Origin: CS4-C045 sp963844115
GTDB taxonomy: Bacteria > Planctomycetota > Planctomycetia > Pirellulales > UBA7805
Assembly: GCA_963844115.1 (NCBI GenBank)
Contig: CAWJNN010000049.1
Span: forward strand, 35,868-99,867
DNA: 64,000 nt
Reading direction: 5' to 3'
Positions 62,840-64,000 of this stretch are shown piece after piece. A program made the translations under genes and the position numbers. Each line of letters opens with the position of its first letter. Positions within the stretch are counted from its first letter, which is position 1. The notes beneath the pieces are model-generated. The model was not told the DNA's origin. It saw only the letters and a program-made list of their open reading frames with translations, and made no database searches.

Positions 62840-63891
62840 ATGAAAACCTGGTTTGGTTCATATTATACATCTTCTCTTGACGAGCCTGTTGAGGCGACGG
62901 TGCTGGCAGTGGAAAATAGTATCACCATTGGCTTTCGCGGGTATGATGGTGTTACCAACAGGGCAAGATGGGAAATGCCGGACTTGTAGCCGTATTTGAT
63001 AATAGCATCAGCCAGCTCCGGATCAGCCATTCCAAAGAGCCGGGCAGCAAGCTTGAGATCAATGGCAGGCAAGCTCTTAATTTTATCCTGGAAATGCAGG
63101 CGGAGCAAAGCAAGCCATGGCATAAAAAGAGCCAAACAAAAGAATATGGGAGAAATCTCCTGATCTTTTTGGGTATCGCAGCCGTGCTCGTGACCGCTTA
63201 TTTTTTAATTGTGCCCTGGATGTCGGAAAAATTAGCTTCTACTATATCTGTAAGTACAGAACAGCAATTAGGTAATGCTGTATATGATGCATTGGATCTT
63301 TCGGGTCAGCAGGACAATGAAGCTACGGCAGTGCTCAATGAATTTTTCCAGGAAATGAAGGTGCAGACACCTTATACCATCAGGATAACGGTGGTAAAAA
63401 GCGATGTGGTAAATGCCTTTGCATTACCGGTGGAGGTATGGTGGTGTATAGTGCCTTGCTGAAAGAACTGAAGACGTATCCTGAATTAGCGGCGTTGCTC
63501 GGCCGATGAGTCTAGCATGTAAACAATAAGCACTCTACTAAATCTATTTTTCGTCAATTAGGTTCGCGTGTTTTTTTAAGTTTATTGTTTGGGAGATTTG
63601 GGAACGTCACCTCCATTATGGTTGACCAGGCGGATAAATTCAAGTCACTGAAATATTCGAGATCTGGAAAAAGAAGCGAGACCTGGACGGGCTTTCGCTT
63701 TTGAGAGCAGAAAGATCGATGCGGAGGGGTTTATTGGTTTGTTCAGGCATCTGAGGGATTCAGCACCGGCCTCGGCCATGCCCGAATTTTTAGGCAGTCA
63801 CCCTGATATTGATAGAAGGATCGCCTATATCGGCGAAGCATCTAAAGATTGGCAAACCAACGAGAATTTGCAGCTAAAGAACTATTTTTGA
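62840..63891 (+). CDS. M48-type membrane metallopeptidase (multiple frameshifts)
   Basis: From ATG 62840 (MKTWFGSYYTSSLDEPVEATVLAVENSITIGFRGYDGV) several frames join as AVFDNSISQLRISHSKEPGSKLEINGRQALNFILEMQAEQSKPW, a membrane helix NLLIFLGIAAVLVTAYFLIVPWMSEKLA, then EQQLGNAVYDALDL, VVNAFALPGGGMVVYSALLKELKTYPELAALL. The expected HExxH follows as a frame-shifted GRHESSHVNNKHSTKS stretch near 63495-63545. The end is EKEA-like (DLEKEARPGR...) and HPDIDRRIAYIGE. This layout is the DUF7092 + Ste24-like M48 type of Bacteroidota. Many indels make residue-level claims unsafe. Confidence 0.6.
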
Positions 63892-63910
63892 CAAATTAAA
63901 CTAAAATCAA

Positions 63911-64000
63911 ATGATCATTACAACCACGGGTTTTGTAGAAGGCCGGCCAGTACAGGAATACTTAGGGGTTATCAACGCCCAAAGTATTAAGCGATACATT
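63911..64000 (+). CDS. YbjQ/UPF0145 family protein (partial at window end)
   Basis: Starts at ATG 63911: MIITTTGFVEGRPVQEYLGVINAQSI and runs off the window. MIITTTxxxEGRPxxEYLGxV is the usual opening of the small YbjQ/UPF0145 family, pentameric proteins sometimes called heavy-metal-binding, with no proven function. Confidence 0.75.
   Translation, partial: MIITTTGFVEGRPVQEYLGVINAQSIKRYI

Noticed and set aside
59096..64000. Horizontal transfer of a Bacteroidota island
   Set aside because: No integrase, transposase or attachment site at the junction, both border genes are cut, and indel density rises; misassembly is simpler.

Overview
Most of this window (about 1 to 59,090) looks like one stretch of a planctomycete chromosome, probably Pirellulaceae-like. 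The markers are a Gly/Ser/Tyr-rich exported protein of the TIGR03000 type, a planctomycete-style membrane Ser/Thr kinase, a DUF1080 lectin/hydrolase, a sulfatase, a PSCyt1 (DUF1549/1553-type) remnant, an EF-G paralogue, and abundant short intergenic repeats. From about 59,090 to the end the sequence is visibly AT-richer and codes for Bacteroidota-type proteins (DUF3179, a gliding/PKD-type secreted protein, S1/P1 nuclease, M48 peptidase, YbjQ). The join cuts lpxB on one side and a DUF3179 gene on the other, so the window looks like a chimeric contig.

Layout. 1-2,200: TIGR03000-type protein (partial) and rodA. 2,225-12,251, minus strand: a TIGR03960-like radical SAM gene, then a tight run of TPR/metallopeptidase, TPR protein, MazG-like pyrophosphohydrolase, exported membrane protein and ABC ATPase, then a sulfatase. 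12,480-15,790: Rieske protein, DUF1080, HAD phosphatase, TlpA-like protein. 16,004-21,716, minus strand: metallophosphoesterase, a coupled radical SAM + FAD oxidoreductase pair flanked by inverted composite heptamer repeats, ThiO, a DUF2064 glycosyltransferase and a glutaredoxin-like protein, with a divergent Ser/Thr kinase. 23,788-27,000: HExxH protein, LarE, DUF4912 protein. 27,684-35,849: a complete F1Fo ATP synthase operon (atpZ-like, atpI-like, B, E, F, H, A, G, D, C) with different short repeats in its internal gaps. 36,125-49,651: FHA protein, serine acetyltransferase, tricorn-like S41 protease, Cys-rich mini-protein, PSCyt1 remnant, ribokinase, EthD, internally deleted aroE, SSS symporter, exopolysaccharide glycosyl-phosphate transferase. 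50,206-59,090: EF-G paralogue, hisA, hisH, OmpA lipoprotein, TlpA, ankyrin lipoprotein, CYTH protein, EF-hand protein, lpxB 5' part.

Many genes are interrupted by single-base indels, often at short G/C runs, with the intact protein readable across two frames. They are denser in the Bacteroidota part. I read these as sequencing/assembly errors rather than biology. The most interesting native features are the repeat families (heptamer mosaics, a hairpin family with arms that vary together, one repeat type per atp gap), the radical SAM/FAD pair inside inverted repeats, and the translationally coupled MazG/ABC operon. I do not see a CRISPR array, a prophage, an insertion sequence with transposase, or a convincing tRNA or rRNA gene.
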